Shown: positions 1 to 9,125, counted from the stretch's first letter. The stretch is 64,000 bases of DNA from Limnohabitans sp. T6-20 (GCF_003063505.1 NZ_NERW01000002.1:682001-746000), one strand, 5' to 3'. Notes: a model not told the origin generated them from the letters alone. Numbers and translations: made by a program.

Positions 1-325
1 TGGCCACGTTGATGAAGAACTGGGCGGTGGCCGAGTGGGGTGCCGAGGTGCGGGCCATGGCCACGGTGTACTCGTCGTTTTTCAGGCCGTTGTTGGCTTC
101 GTTTTCGATGGTGGCATCGGTGGGCTTTTGGCTCATGCCAGGCTCAAAGCCACCGCCCTGGACCATGAAGCCGGGGATCACACGGTGAAAAATCGTGTTG
201 TTGTAGTGGCCCTTGTTCACATAGGCCAGGAAGTTTTCGGTCGACTTGGGGGCTTTTTCGGCATCCAGTTCGAGGGTGATGACGCCGTAGCCGGTGATGT
301 GCAGTTCGACTTGTGGGTTGCTCAT
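1..325 (-). CDS. ppiB: Peptidyl-prolyl cis-trans isomerase B (cyclophilin), C-terminus cut by window edge
   Basis: Reading leftward from the ATG at 325-323 gives 108 codons open to base 1. The product starts [14 protein letters not shown] and has no signal peptide, so it should be the cytoplasmic cyclophilin that catalyses proline cis-trans isomerisation during folding. Visible family motifs are [14 protein letters not shown] (the active-site Arg segment) and [19 protein letters not shown] near the left edge. It follows ppiA with only four bases between the ppiA stop and this ATG, so the two are almost certainly co-transcribed. The missing part is roughly the last third of a normal 160-170 residue protein. 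Confidence 0.95.
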   Translation of the reverse strand, partial: MSNPQVELHITGYGVITLELDAEKAPKSTENFLAYVNKGHYNNTIFHRVIPGFMVQGGGFEPGMSQKPTDATIENEANNGLKNDEYTVAMARTSAPHSATAQFFINVA

Positions 326-329
326 GGTG

Positions 330-1019
330 TTACTTCAACAAAGTGATGGATTGGATGACAACCGGCGTCCGGGGAACATCGGTCGGGAAGGGGCCGCCAG
401 CGCCTGTGGGCGTGTTGCGGATTTTTTGGACCACGTCCATGCCGGACGTGACTTTGCCAAAAACGGTGTAGCCAGCAAGCTGGGGGTGATTGACCAGCTG
501 GCTGCGGGGCACGCTGGGGTAAACACGGCCCTGGTATTCAAATTTCGTCACCGGATCGCCATCGGGGATGGGCGTGGGGTCCAGAAAAGCGTTGTCCACC
601 ACGTTGATGAAAAACTGCGCCGTGGCCGATTGCGGGTCGTTGGTGCGCGCCATGGCCAATGTGCCGGTGGTGTTTTTCAGGCCTGCGGCCAGGGCTTGGC
701 GGCCTTCGTGCTGCACGGGGGCGCGGGTTTTCTTCTCTTTGTATTGGGCGTCATAGCCGCCGCCTTGCACCATGAAGCCCGCAATCACGCGGTGAAAAAT
801 CGTGCCGTCGTAGTGCTTGTCGCTCACATACTGCAAAAAGTTGGCCACGGTTTTGGGGGCCTTGTCGGCGTACAGCTCAGCTTCGATGTCGCCCATCGAG
901 GTGCTGATGCGCACTTTGCTCACGCCGCTGGTTTGGGCCTGGCTGGCCGCGGGCAGTGCCAGAGCCAAGGGCAGGGCGATCGACAGGGCGAAAGAGGTCA
1001 AAAAACGAAAACGGTTCAT
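330..1019 (-). CDS. ppiA: Periplasmic peptidyl-prolyl cis-trans isomerase A (cyclophilin)
   Basis: 229 residues. An N-terminal signal peptide (about residues 1-29, ending in ASQA before QTSGV) predicts export to the periplasm, where PpiA-type cyclophilins help fold envelope proteins. The cyclophilin fold follows: [17 protein letters not shown] holds the catalytic Arg, and [19 protein letters not shown] and [14 protein letters not shown] are the usual family blocks. Compared with PpiB it carries an insertion between FINVV and the VFGKV block (about residues 144-190), common in the periplasmic form. It lies between a TPR gene 40 bases upstream and ppiB 4 bases downstream, forming a leftward operon. 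Export-dependent folding is a plausible need in a genome with large exported adhesins, but that link is inference. Confidence 0.95.
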   Translation of the reverse strand: MNRFRFLTSFALSIALPLALALPAASQAQTSGVSKVRISTSMGDIEAELYADKAPKTVANFLQYVSDKHYDGTIFHRVIAGFMVQGGGYDAQYKEKKTRAPVQHEGRQALAAGLKNTTGTLAMARTNDPQSATAQFFINVVDNAFLDPTPIPDGDPVTKFEYQGRVYPSVPRSQLVNHPQLAGYTVFGKVTSGMDVVQKIRNTPTGAGGPFPTDVPRTPVVIQSITLLK

Positions 1020-1059
1020 GGTGTCCTTTCAACAGGCGCAGCGCGCTTGACGGTGCAGA

Positions 1060-1569
1060 TCACTTCAAAATCTGCTCGGCTGCCTGCAGCTTGCTGGCTG
1101 CACGGGGCTGCGATGGCATGGCTTTGTTGGCATTTTGATAGGCCTGAATGGCCAGCGCGATGTAGACATCGCCCAGGTTTTCGAGCGCTGTGGCGTAATC
1201 CGGGCGGGCACGCACGGCCGCTTGCAAGGCCTCCAGGGCTTCTGCGTATCGGTTTTGGCGGGCCAGCAAGGCGGCCAGGTTGTTGTGGGGCTCGGGCAAT
1301 TCCGGGAAAGACCGGGTCAGGGTCAGCAAGGTTTCCATGGCGGCTGCGGTCTGACCTTGTCCGTCCTGAATCCGGCTGAGCAGCAAACGCATTTGCGGGT
1401 CGGTGGGCTGGGATTTCAGGTGTTCCTCTGCCTGGGCTTGGGCTTTGGCCCACTGCTGCGTGCCGACCAGTCGGTTCACATCGGTGTAGATGTCCGCTTT
1501 GGCACCTGCACTGAACAGCATCAAAATACAAGACAGGACGAACGGGAGTAGAGAGTGCATGCGCGCCAA
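1060..1569 (-). CDS. Exported tetratricopeptide-repeat protein
   Basis: 169 residues. The hydrophobic start (HSLLPFVLSCILMLFSAGAKA) looks like a signal peptide cleaved before DIYTDVNRL. Translation could equally begin at the second Met, three codons downstream. Residues about 30-150 form three to four TPR-type helix pairs (QWAKAQAQAEEHLKSQP, ETLLTLTRSFPELPEPHNNL, ALEALQAAVRARPDYATALENLGDVYIALA), a scaffold for protein binding. It is the first gene of the leftward tpr-ppiA-ppiB set. The pairing with two cyclophilins suggests a periplasmic assembly or folding role, but no specific function can be assigned. Confidence 0.85.
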   Translation of the reverse strand: MARMHSLLPFVLSCILMLFSAGAKADIYTDVNRLVGTQQWAKAQAQAEEHLKSQPTDPQMRLLLSRIQDGQGQTAAAMETLLTLTRSFPELPEPHNNLAALLARQNRYAEALEALQAAVRARPDYATALENLGDVYIALAIQAYQNANKAMPSQPRAASKLQAAEQILK

Positions 1570-1649
1570 AAGTATCGAATCTGGGCTGCCAAGAACTGGG
1601 AGCGGGGCCCCTGACGGGGATATACTGGACGGTCATTGTAGCGGAGGCC

Positions 1650-1805
1650 ATGTGGCCGCAACGCTGCCTGCGAGACCTGCTGCCCACGTGTATGGCGGCT
1701 GCTTTTAAGCTGAATCTCCCGCTTTCCTCTTGCCTGCCCAGAACCCGATGCTGGTCATTGCCTTGTAGGTTTTTTGTGTTCCGAAATTTCTTTGATCTGA
1801 CATGA
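1650..1805 (+). CDS. Possible cysteine-rich leader peptide of cysS (51 codons)
   Basis: Short open frame starting ATG at 1650 behind GCGGAGG (1641-1647). It encodes 51 residues beginning [19 protein letters not shown]. Five of the 51 are Cys (codons 6, 14, 28, 34 and 39), far above the usual 1 percent. Its TGA (1803-1805) overlaps the cysS ATG (1802-1804) as ATGA. cysS has no clear Shine-Dalgarno of its own in TTCTTTGATCTGAC, so its translation could be coupled to this frame. A TATACT hexamer at 1621-1626 could be the -10 box of a transcript starting just upstream. Chance open frames of this size do occur, so it is a candidate only. Confidence 0.35.
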   Translation: MWPQRCLRDLLPTCMAAAFKLNLPLSSCLPRTRCWSLPCRFFVFRNFFDLT

Positions 1806-3178
1806 GTCTGCGCATTTTCAACACGCTGAGCCGTGCTGTTTCCGACTTTTCGCCTGCCGAGCCGGGCCATGTGCGCATGTACGTGTGCGGCATGACGGTT
1901 TATGACCTGTGCCACCTGGGCCATGCCCGCTCGATGATCGCTTTTGACGTGGTGCAGCGCTGGCTCAAGGCCAGCGGCTACCAAGTGACTTATGTGCGCA
2001 ACGTGACCGACATCGACGACAAGATCATCAAGCGCGCACTCGAAAACGGCGAAACCATCCGCAGCCTGACCGACCGCATGATCGACGCGCTGCACCAGGA
2101 CGCCGACGCGCTGGGCATTGAGCGCCCCCAACACGAGCCCCGCGCCACCGACTACGTGCCCCAAATGCTGAGCATGATCGGCACGCTGGAGCAAAAAGGC
2201 CTGGCCTACCGCGCTGGCAACGGCGATGTGAACTACGCGGTGCGCAAGTTCCCGGGCTACGGCAAGTTGTCGGGCAAGTCGCTGGACGAATTGAATGCCG
2301 GTGAGCGCGTGGCCGTGGAGACCGACAAGAACGACCCGCTGGACTTTGTGCTCTGGAAGAGCGCCAAACCCACCGAGCCCGAAGACGTGAAATGGGCCAG
2401 CCCTTTTGGTGCGGGCCGTCCTGGCTGGCACATCGAGTGCTCGGCCATGGCCTGCGAGTTGCTGGGGCAGACCTTTGACATCCATGGCGGTGGGGCCGAT
2501 TTGCAGTTTCCGCACCACGAAAACGAAATCGCCCAAAGCGAAGGCGCCAACGGCCAGACCCTGGCGCGCTTTTGGATGCACAACGGCTTCATCAACGTGG
2601 ACAACGAGAAGATGTCCAAAAGCCTGGGCAATTTCTTCACCATCCGTGATGTGCTGAAAGAGTTTGATGCCGAGACCGTGCGCTTTTTCATTGTGCGCAG
2701 CCACTACCGCAGCTCGCTCAATTACAGCGATGTGCACCTGAACGACGCCAAAGGTGCATTGAAGCGCCTTTACACGGCGCTGCAAGCCGTGCCGCCTGCC
2801 GACGTGAAGATCGACTGGGCCGACCCCTTGGCCGCCCGCTTCAAGGCCGCGATGGACGAAGACTTTGGCACGCCCGAAGCGGTGGCCGTGCTGTTCGAGT
2901 TGGCGGGCGAAGTCAACCGCAGCGGCTCGGCCGAACGCGCTGGCTTGCTCAAGGCCTTGGGTGGCTTGCTGGGTTTGTTGCAAACCGACCCAACGGTCTA
3001 TCTGCAAGCGGGCGCAGGCTTGGACGAAGCCGCCATTCAGGCACAAATTCAGGCCCGTGCCGATGCCAAAAAAGCCAAAAACTTTGCCGAGGCCGACCGC
3101 ATTCGCAACGAATTGCTGGCCCAAGGCATTGTGCTCAAAGACTCAGCCACCGGCACGACCTGGGAGGCTGCGCAGTGA
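1802..3178 (+). CDS. cysS: Cysteinyl-tRNA synthetase
   Basis: 458 residues, normal length for the family. It charges tRNA-Cys with cysteine in the cytoplasm. Class I features are visible: VCGMTVYD with a zinc-ligand Cys29, HLGHA at 38-42 as the HIGH signature, the WHIECSAMA and [15 protein letters not shown] blocks holding the other zinc ligands, and KMSKS at 270-274. The start ATG overlaps the end of the possible Cys-rich leader frame and lacks an evident ribosome site. Its last bases overlap the following glycosylase gene (GTGA), so the two are likely co-transcribed. Confidence 0.98.
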   Translation: MSLRIFNTLSRAVSDFSPAEPGHVRMYVCGMTVYDLCHLGHARSMIAFDVVQRWLKASGYQVTYVRNVTDIDDKIIKRALENGETIRSLTDRMIDALHQDADALGIERPQHEPRATDYVPQMLSMIGTLEQKGLAYRAGNGDVNYAVRKFPGYGKLSGKSLDELNAGERVAVETDKNDPLDFVLWKSAKPTEPEDVKWASPFGAGRPGWHIECSAMACELLGQTFDIHGGGADLQFPHHENEIAQSEGANGQTLARFWMHNGFINVDNEKMSKSLGNFFTIRDVLKEFDAETVRFFIVRSHYRSSLNYSDVHLNDAKGALKRLYTALQAVPPADVKIDWADPLAARFKAAMDEDFGTPEAVAVLFELAGEVNRSGSAERAGLLKALGGLLGLLQTDPTVYLQAGAGLDEAAIQAQIQARADAKKAKNFAEADRIRNELLAQGIVLKDSATGTTWEAAQ

Positions 3179-3825
3179 CCGTGGCCGTGATTCCCGCTGT
3201 GACGCCCGTCACGCCCGCTTATTGGGCCGAGGCCTGCGCGCACTTGGCCAAAAAAGACCGGGTCATGAAAAAGCTGATCCCTCAGTTTGGCGACGCCATT
3301 CTGGAAACCCGGGGCGATGCCTTTGTGACCTTGGCGCGTTCCATCGTGGGCCAGCAAATTTCGGTCAAAGCGGCCCAGTCGGTCTGGGACCGTTTTTCGG
3401 TCTTGACCAAGCGCCTGACACCCGCCGCCGTGCTCAAGCTCAAGGTGGACGACATGCGGGCGGCCGGTTTGTCGGCCCGCAAAGTCGAATATTTGGTGGA
3501 CCTGGCCATGCACTTCAGCTCGGGCACCGTGCACGTCAAGGCCTGGCAAGAGATGGACGACGAGGCCATCATTGACGAATTGGTGGCCATTCGGGGCATT
3601 GGCCGCTGGACGGCCGAAATGTTTCTGATTTTTCACCTCATGCGGCCCAATGTGTTGCCGCTCGATGATGTGGGCCTGATCAACGGCATCAGCCGCAACT
3701 ATTTTTCGGGCGAGCCGGTCAGCCGCAGCGACGCCCGCGAGGTGGCCCAAGCCTGGAGTCCTTATGCGACCGTGGCAACTTGGTATATTTGGCGCTCGCT
3801 GGATCCGGTTCCGGTCGCGTATTGA
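3175..3825 (+). CDS. DNA-3-methyladenine glycosylase, AlkA-like HhH-GPD family
   Basis: 216 residues, beginning at a GTG that overlaps the cysS stop (GTGA). The HhH-GPD core is clear: [19 protein letters not shown] is the usual family block, and [15 protein letters not shown] is the helix-hairpin-helix followed by LPLDDVGL, which holds the catalytic Asp. Such enzymes remove alkylated purines (3-methyladenine and related bases) to start base-excision repair. It is shorter than E. coli AlkA because it lacks the N-terminal extra domain, like other short AlkA proteins. It sits between cysS and accA. Confidence 0.93.
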   Translation: MTVAVIPAVTPVTPAYWAEACAHLAKKDRVMKKLIPQFGDAILETRGDAFVTLARSIVGQQISVKAAQSVWDRFSVLTKRLTPAAVLKLKVDDMRAAGLSARKVEYLVDLAMHFSSGTVHVKAWQEMDDEAIIDELVAIRGIGRWTAEMFLIFHLMRPNVLPLDDVGLINGISRNYFSGEPVSRSDAREVAQAWSPYATVATWYIWRSLDPVPVAY

Positions 3826-3870
3826 GGGTTGGACGAGGCGTCCACCCGATCATGAACAGAGGAGTAAAAC

Positions 3871-4845
3871 TTGGCCAAAAAAACATTTCTCGACTTTGAG
3901 CAACCCGTTGCCGAACTCGAAGCCAAGATCGAAGAGTTGCGCTACGTGCAATCCGAGTCGGCGGTGGACATCACCCTCGAAATCGAGCAGCTGAGCAAGA
4001 AAAGCCAGCAACTGACCAAAGACATCTACAGCGACCTGACGCCCTGGCAGGTCACCAAAATCTCGCGTCACCCCGAGCGTCCTTACACGCTGGACTACAT
4101 CAACGGCATCTTCACCGATTTTGTCGAGATGCACGGTGACCGCCACTTTGCCGACGATCTGTCCATCGTGGGCGGCTTGGCCCGCTTCAATGGCCAAGCC
4201 TGCATGGTGCTGGGTCAACAAAAAGGCCGCGACACCAAAGAGCGCACCATGCGCAACTTTGGCATGAGCAAGCCCGAGGGCTACCGCAAAGCGCTGCGCC
4301 TCATGAAGACGGCCGAAAAGTTCAAGCTGCCTGTGTTCACTTTTGTGGACACGCCCGGTGCTTACCCCGGCATCGACGCCGAGGAGCGCGGCCAGTCCGA
4401 AGCCATTGGCCGCAACATTTTCGAGATGGCCCAGCTCGAAGTGCCGATCATCACCACCATCATTGGCGAAGGTGGCTCGGGGGGCGCATTGGCCATTTCG
4501 GTGGCCGACCAGGTGCTCATGCTGCAGTATTCGGTGTACTCGGTGATCAGCCCCGAAGGCTGCGCCTCGATTTTGTGGAAAACCAGCGAAAAAGCCGAAG
4601 TCGCGGCCGAGGCCCTGGGCATCACGGCACACCGACTGAAGGCGCTGAACCTGATCGACAAGATCGTCAACGAGCCTGTGGGCGGTGCCCACCGCGATAC
4701 CGAGCAAATGGTGTCCTTCCTCAAGCGTGCCTTGGGCGACGCCTGGCGTCAAGTGGCGGACCTCAAACCCAAAGAGCTGCTGGAGCGCCGCTACGAGCGC
4801 CTGAACAGCTACGGCCGTTTCACTGATACCAAAGCGGGCAAATAA
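3871..4845 (+). CDS. accA: Acetyl-CoA carboxylase carboxyltransferase subunit alpha
   Basis: 324 residues, full length. The TTG start at 3871 is chosen because GGAG lies at a good distance (about 3861-3864), because no in-frame ATG fits and because the product then begins with the typical [12 protein letters not shown]. AccA and AccD form the carboxyltransferase that moves the carboxyl group from biotin to acetyl-CoA, the first committed step of fatty-acid synthesis. Visible blocks include [19 protein letters not shown] and [13 protein letters not shown], which form the oxyanion and CoA-binding region. It follows the glycosylase gene by 45 bases and precedes tilS by 30. Confidence 0.97.
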   Translation: MAKKTFLDFEQPVAELEAKIEELRYVQSESAVDITLEIEQLSKKSQQLTKDIYSDLTPWQVTKISRHPERPYTLDYINGIFTDFVEMHGDRHFADDLSIVGGLARFNGQACMVLGQQKGRDTKERTMRNFGMSKPEGYRKALRLMKTAEKFKLPVFTFVDTPGAYPGIDAEERGQSEAIGRNIFEMAQLEVPIITTIIGEGGSGGALAISVADQVLMLQYSVYSVISPEGCASILWKTSEKAEVAAEALGITAHRLKALNLIDKIVNEPVGGAHRDTEQMVSFLKRALGDAWRQVADLKPKELLERRYERLNSYGRFTDTKAGK

Positions 4846-4875
4846 AAACTGCAGCTGGGCCGTCAGGCTTCACAC

Positions 4876-5832
4876 ATGGCTCCCCGATCGGTGCCTTCCC
4901 TCGAACAGGCCCTGGCTGATTTCAGCCCGGGCCTTCCTTTTGCTGTGGCCTTCAGCGGCGGTGCCGACTCCACGGCTTTGCTGTTGGCCTGCACCCGTCG
5001 TTGGCCGGGGCAGGTGAGGGCGGTGCACATTCACCACGGCTTGCAAGACGCGGCAGATGCTTTTGAAGCGCATTGCCGTGCGCTGTGCCAACAACTGAGC
5101 GTGCCTTTGGCGGTGCGCCGGGTGCAGGCGGGCCATGCCCCCGGCCAAAGCCCCGAAGACGCGGCCCGCAAAGCCCGCTACCAGGCGCTGGCCGAAGCGG
5201 TGCAAACCGAGTGGCCCGAGGTGCATGACATCGCGCTTGCCCAACATGCCGACGACCAGGTGGAGACTTTGCTGATTGCTTTGTCGCGTGGCGCGGGCTT
5301 GCCCGGTTTGGCCAGCATGCCCGCGCACTGGCAGCGCATGGGCTTGCAGTGGCACCGGCCATTTTTGGCGGTGCCCGGTGCGGCTTTGCGCGAGTGGCTG
5401 CTGAGTCTTGGCCAAAGCTGGGTCGAAGACCCCACCAACACCGACGAACAATTCACGCGCAATCGCATCCGGGCCCAAGTGCTGCCCGTTTTGGCCGAGG
5501 CCTTGCCCGCTTTTCGCGAGACCTTTGCCCGCAGCGCCGCCCATGCAGCGCAAGCGCAAGAAGTCTTGAACGAGGTGGCAGCGCAAGACCTGGCGCACAT
5601 CGGCGTGCCCCCGCGCATCGAGGTTTTGCAGCGCCTCGGCCGCGCCCGCCAGGCGCTGGTGCTGCGCCATTGGCTACGGCAGCACCACACCACCACGCCC
5701 AGCGCAGCGCAACTGAACGAGCTGCTGGACCAACTGGCCGCTTGCACCACCCGTGGTCATCGGATCCATTTGAAGGTGGGCTCGGGCTTTGTGCAACGGC
5801 AAGGCCAGCACCTCAGCTGGCAAGCCGCCTGA
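4876..5832 (+). CDS. tilS: tRNA(Ile)-lysidine synthase
   Basis: 318 residues. The PP-loop SGGADST at 27-33 binds ATP. The enzyme attaches lysine to C34 of the CAU-anticodon tRNA-Ile, so that it reads AUA instead of AUG. Further family blocks are HIHHGL, EDAARKARY, LAQHADDQVETLLIAL and WVEDPTNTDEQFTRNRIR. The protein is short compared with the roughly 430-residue E. coli enzyme: it has the catalytic and substrate-binding parts but little of the extra C-terminal domain, as in Aquifex-type TilS. It closes the run cysS-glycosylase-accA-tilS. Confidence 0.95.
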   Translation: MAPRSVPSLEQALADFSPGLPFAVAFSGGADSTALLLACTRRWPGQVRAVHIHHGLQDAADAFEAHCRALCQQLSVPLAVRRVQAGHAPGQSPEDAARKARYQALAEAVQTEWPEVHDIALAQHADDQVETLLIALSRGAGLPGLASMPAHWQRMGLQWHRPFLAVPGAALREWLLSLGQSWVEDPTNTDEQFTRNRIRAQVLPVLAEALPAFRETFARSAAHAAQAQEVLNEVAAQDLAHIGVPPRIEVLQRLGRARQALVLRHWLRQHHTTTPSAAQLNELLDQLAACTTRGHRIHLKVGSGFVQRQGQHLSWQAA

Positions 5833-5849
5833 CCCATTCACCCGGCACA

Positions 5850-5864
5850 CCCCAAGGATTGGGG
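5850..5864 (+). other. Stem-loop after tilS
   Basis: CCCCAA, a GGA loop and TTGGGG form a perfect six-pair hairpin 17 bases after the tilS stop. No T-run follows, so it is not a classical intrinsic terminator. It may protect the 3' end of the message. Confidence 0.3.
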
Positions 5865-5954
5865 CAAGGGGTGACCAGTGCGATGCCGGGACGGGTCAAG
5901 AACGCGTCAGCCCGGTTGGTACAATCGACGGGTTTTGCTGAGGGCAAACCCTTG

Positions 5955-6006
5955 GCAAACGTTTGCGATGCGGCCTTGACAGTGCGCATCCGCTTTCATC
6001 TTCTAT
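5955..6006 (+). promoter_or_regulatory. Candidate lysC control region: LacI-type palindrome and promoter
   Basis: GCAAACGTTTGC at 5955-5966 is a perfect 12-base palindrome with a central CG, the form used by LacI/PurR-family operators. Ten bases later TTGACA at 5976-5981 is a perfect -35 hexamer. The best -10 match is the weak TTCTAT at 6001-6006 (19-base spacer), which would leave a very short leader before the ATG at 6019. A second possible -10, TACAAT at 5920-5925, has no good -35. Just upstream, GGGTTT (5930-5935) and AAACCC (5946-5951) can pair. Confidence 0.35.
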
Positions 6007-6018
6007 TCATCACTACAC

Positions 6019-7281
6019 ATGGCTTTGATCGTTCACAAATACGGCGGCACCTCGATGGGCTCGACCGAGCGCATCCGCAATGTCGCCAAGCGCGTGGCCA
6101 AATGGGCGCGCGCTGGCCACCAGATCGTGGTGGTCCCCAGCGCCATGAGCGGCGAGACCAACCGCCTGCTGGGTCTCGCCAAAGAGCTGGCCCCCGCCAA
6201 ACCCGGCGATGCCTACAGCCGCGAACTCGACATGCTGGCCTCTACCGGTGAGCAAGCATCGTCGGCCTTGTTGGCCATCGCGCTGCAATCCGAAGGCCAG
6301 CCTTCGGTCAGTTACGCCGGCTGGCAAGTGCCCATCAAAACCAACAGCGCCTTCACCAAAGCCCGCATCGAGTCCATCGATGACGTGCGCGTGCGCGCCG
6401 ACCTGAACGCTGGCAAGGTCGTGATCATCACGGGTTTCCAGGGTGTGGACGACAACGGCAACATCACCACGCTCGGCCGTGGCGGCTCAGACACCTCGGC
6501 CGTGGCCGTGGCTGCAGCCCTCAAGGCTGACGAATGCCTGATTTACACCGACGTGGATGGCGTGTACACCACCGACCCGCGCGTGGTGCCCGAAGCGCGC
6601 CGCCTGCAGACCGTGAGCTTTGAAGAGATGCTCGAAATGGCCTCTTTGGGCTCCAAGGTTTTGCAAATTCGCTCGGTTGAGTTTGCTGGCAAATACAAAG
6701 TGCCCATGCGCGTGCTGTCGAGCTTCACGCCCTGGGACATCGACATCAACGAAGAAGCCGCATCCGGCACCCTGATCACTTTTGAGGAAGACGAACAAAT
6801 GGAACAAGCCGTCGTTTCCGGCATCGCATTCAACCGCGACGAAGCCAAAATCTCCGTGTTGGGCGTGCCCGACAAGCCCGGCATTGCCTACCAAATCCTG
6901 GGCGCTGTGGCCGATGCCAACATCGAAGTGGACGTGATCATCCAGAACCTGAGCAAAGACGGCAAGACCGACTTCAGCTTCACCGTTCACCGCAACGACT
7001 ACGCCAAGACCATCGACCTGCTCAAGGACAAAGTCTTGCCCGCACTGGGCGCGGCCGAAGTCTCGGGCGATGCCAAGATCTGCAAAGTGTCGATCGTTGG
7101 CATTGGCATGCGCAGCCATGTGGGCGTGGCCAGCAAGATGTTCCGTAGCTTGAGCGAAGAGGGCATCAACATCCAGATGATTTCCACCTCCGAAATCAAG
7201 ACTTCGGTCGTGATCGATGAAAAATACATGGAATTGGCCGTGCGCGCACTGCACAAAGCCTTCGATCTGGATCAAGCCTAA
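6019..7281 (+). CDS. lysC: Aspartokinase
   Basis: 420 residues. It phosphorylates aspartate, the first step to lysine, threonine, methionine and diaminopimelate. The kinase domain begins [18 protein letters not shown] (the KYGGTS motif) and includes [16 protein letters not shown] and [16 protein letters not shown]. Two ACT domains follow (about 265-340 and 345-420), with [16 protein letters not shown] and [13 protein letters not shown], the usual sites of feedback control by amino acids. The length fits the monofunctional two-ACT class. No clear ribosome site precedes the ATG. It ends 18 bases before tRNA-Ser. Confidence 0.97.
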   Translation: MALIVHKYGGTSMGSTERIRNVAKRVAKWARAGHQIVVVPSAMSGETNRLLGLAKELAPAKPGDAYSRELDMLASTGEQASSALLAIALQSEGQPSVSYAGWQVPIKTNSAFTKARIESIDDVRVRADLNAGKVVIITGFQGVDDNGNITTLGRGGSDTSAVAVAAALKADECLIYTDVDGVYTTDPRVVPEARRLQTVSFEEMLEMASLGSKVLQIRSVEFAGKYKVPMRVLSSFTPWDIDINEEAASGTLITFEEDEQMEQAVVSGIAFNRDEAKISVLGVPDKPGIAYQILGAVADANIEVDVIIQNLSKDGKTDFSFTVHRNDYAKTIDLLKDKVLPALGAAEVSGDAKICKVSIVGIGMRSHVGVASKMFRSLSEEGINIQMISTSEIKTSVVIDEKYMELAVRALHKAFDLDQA

Positions 7282-7283
7282 GT

Positions 7284-7289
7284 TATAAT
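7284..7289 (+). promoter_or_regulatory. -10 box for tRNA-Ser
   Basis: Perfect TATAAT directly after the lysC stop, 10 bases before the tRNA 5' end. The matching -35 would lie inside the lysC coding end (TTCGAT at 7261-7266, 17-base spacer), a weak match. Confidence 0.55.
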
Positions 7290-7299
7290 TTGACCCACT

Positions 7300-7392
7300 G
7301 GAAACGTGACCGAGTGGCCGAAGGTGCTCCCCTGCTAAGGGAGTATGGGGTGTAGAGCCTCATCGAGGGTTCGAATCCCTCCGTTTCCGCCA
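7300..7392 (+). tRNA. tRNA-Ser(GCU), CCA encoded
   Basis: Acceptor arm GGAAACG (7300-7306) pairs with CGTTTCC (7382-7388), followed by discriminator G and genomic CCA (7390-7392). The anticodon stem CTCCC/GGGAG flanks the loop CTGCTAA, giving anticodon GCT at 7334-7336, which reads AGC/AGU serine codons. A long variable arm (about 7344-7362) marks it as a class II tRNA, as expected for serine. The T-arm GAGGG-TTCGAAT-CCCTC is intact. It marks the border between the core block to its left and the adhesin region to its right. Confidence 0.97.
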
Positions 7393-7397
7393 AGACC

Positions 7398-7433
7398 AAG
7401 CCCCGCAAATCTTTGATTTTCGGGGCTTTTTCT
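7398..7433 (+). terminator. Rho-independent terminator after tRNA-Ser
   Basis: AAGCCCCG (7398-7405) pairs with CGGGGCTT (7421-7428). The inner AAATC/GATTT arms extend the stem around a TTT loop, and a T-rich tail follows. Confidence 0.9.
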
Positions 7434-7688
7434 TTGCCGGTTCAACATCGGCACATCTGCTGCGGAAAACCCCCTTTCAAAACCATTCAGCGCGCCACGC
7501 GATATTTTGTATTTGTTGATTTTTTGTCAATGAAGTTGGTTTTGATTTTTTGAATTCAACTTGGTTTCGTGATGGTTTCATTTCTTTAAAACTACTTAAG
7601 AAAACAGAATCGACTTCTAAGAACTTTTAAGACATCAAAGAGGTATTAGGTAAGAAAATTGAGGCAATTAGTTTAAAAATTGCCAGAA
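7434..7688 (+). promoter_or_regulatory. AT-rich leader region upstream of the type I secretion operon
   Basis: No gene is seen here. The first 70 bases have genome-like composition; from about 7500 the DNA becomes very AT-rich with many T-runs, typical of promoter regions bound by H-NS-type proteins (inference). TTGAATTCAA at 7550-7559 is a perfect palindrome, and AAGTTG (7533-7538) with CAACTT (7557-7562) forms an inverted pair around it. No confident -35/-10 pair can be named. The operon promoter must lie here because the terminator at 7398-7433 isolates it from tRNA-Ser. Confidence 0.4.
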
Positions 7689-9125
7689 ATGAAAATCGCC
7701 CAGAGCCATCACCAAGTTGCGTACCGTCTTATCCAGGCATCACGGTGGACAGTTTGGGCTGCAGCAGCGCTCTTGGTGCAAGGTGTGCAAGCGCAAAGTG
7801 TGGATGCGGGCAAGAAGCCTCTGCGGTTTTTTGACCTGACCCAGACCGATGTGCTGGCTCTGCCTGCATTTGAAATTGGCGACACAGATGTGGCGGCATC
7901 AGCCCAGCCAGACAACGCCACCGATTTGCCCGAATTCATTCAGCGGGCTCTCGACACCAGTCCGCAGTTGCAGCAAGTCAGGGCGCAACTCGACACCGCC
8001 CAATCGGGCCGAAAAATTGCCCGTGCTGACTTGTTGCCCAGTTTGTCTTTGCGCTATGCCACTGGGCCAGAGCGCTCGCAAACGGTCAACCAGGCATTGG
8101 ACGAACACACCTACAAACAAAATGCCGTTCGCCTGACGCAGCCGATTTTCAACGCCACTTTGTGGAATGAGTTCTCGGGCAGTCGTCAGGCCGAAGCCTC
8201 GGCGCAGTACCGTTTGCAATCGGCTTATGACAACGTGGTCATGTCGGTGGTCCGCTCTACGGTCGATGTGGCCACGGCTCGCCTGGTGCTGGATTTCTCC
8301 AACATCCAGCTGGCCCAGTTGCAAAACATCATGACTTACCTGGAAACCCGTGTGGCGGTGGGGGCCGCCAGCCCGGCTGACCTGGAGCGTGCGCGCACTC
8401 GCGTGCTCAATGCCCGGCAAGTTCGCATCGAGCAACAAGCCGCCTACCGCAATGCCGCACTCGAGCTGGCGCGCCTGACCAGCCTCACGCCGCAAGCCAT
8501 TCGCCTGCCCGATGTGGCGCGGTTTCCAGCCATCCCGTCCAGCGCTGCGCAATTGCAAACCTTGGCCTTGGAGCAAAACCCGGACATCCGCGCGCTGAAA
8601 AGCGATGTCGAATTTCAGGAATTTCGCATCCAAGCCGAGATGTCGAAATACCTGCCCGTGGTGGGCTTCAGCCTGGAGCGTGATGTCAGTAAAAACGTGC
8701 AGGGCACCAACGGCCCACACACCGACACCCGCGCCCTGTTGGTTGTCAACTGGGCCACATCCCTGGGTGGTAAGGAGTACTTTCAGGCAGAGCAAGCGCG
8801 ATCCGAAATGCGTGTTCGCGAGGCCAAAGTCACCGATGAAAGCCAACGTCTGACCCAAGCCATCGAGGGCGATCACGCCTTGCTGCAGTCGGCCGTGCTG
8901 CGCATGCAAACCGCCCAACAAGAGCAAGCATCGGCCAGCAGCGTGGTGGAGGCCGTGGCCGAGCAGCTGCGCATTGGTCGTTTGGGCTCTTTGCTGGACG
9001 CGCTGGATGCCAGTGAGCGCTACTTCTCGGCGCGCCAGCGGCTGGCGCAATCCATTGGTCAAAACATCAAAGCGCACGCCCAAATCCTGCAGCGCATTGG
9101 CCAGTTGAGCGCCATCCAGCCCTGA
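7689..9125 (+). CDS. TolC-family outer membrane protein of a type I secretion system
   Basis: About 478 residues from the ATG at 7689; a TTG three codons upstream is a weaker alternative. A signal peptide (WTVWAAAALLVQGVQA) is followed by an outer-membrane efflux-protein fold: two similar halves of long alpha-helical hairpins, with TSPQLQQVRAQLDTAQSGR opening the first repeat and LEQNPDIRALKSDVEFQEFR the second. It resembles the AggA/LapE type that exports large RTX adhesins. It is the first gene of the cluster that also encodes HlyD, the ABC exporter and the adhesin, so it should form the outer-membrane channel of that machine. Confidence 0.9.
   Translation: MKIAQSHHQVAYRLIQASRWTVWAAAALLVQGVQAQSVDAGKKPLRFFDLTQTDVLALPAFEIGDTDVAASAQPDNATDLPEFIQRALDTSPQLQQVRAQLDTAQSGRKIARADLLPSLSLRYATGPERSQTVNQALDEHTYKQNAVRLTQPIFNATLWNEFSGSRQAEASAQYRLQSAYDNVVMSVVRSTVDVATARLVLDFSNIQLAQLQNIMTYLETRVAVGAASPADLERARTRVLNARQVRIEQQAAYRNAALELARLTSLTPQAIRLPDVARFPAIPSSAAQLQTLALEQNPDIRALKSDVEFQEFRIQAEMSKYLPVVGFSLERDVSKNVQGTNGPHTDTRALLVVNWATSLGGKEYFQAEQARSEMRVREAKVTDESQRLTQAIEGDHALLQSAVLRMQTAQQEQASASSVVEAVAEQLRIGRLGSLLDALDASERYFSARQRLAQSIGQNIKAHAQILQRIGQLSAIQP

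Noticed and set aside
294..1379. Plus-strand open frame across ppiA and the TPR gene (361 codons)
   Set aside because: It runs antisense through two genes with clear signal peptides and family motifs, so it is a compositional artefact.
1016..3124. Long open frame on the minus strand opposite cysS (702 codons)
   Set aside because: Mirror frame of a GC-rich gene. cysS on the plus strand has full family motifs; the opposite frame has low-complexity His/Gly/Val composition.
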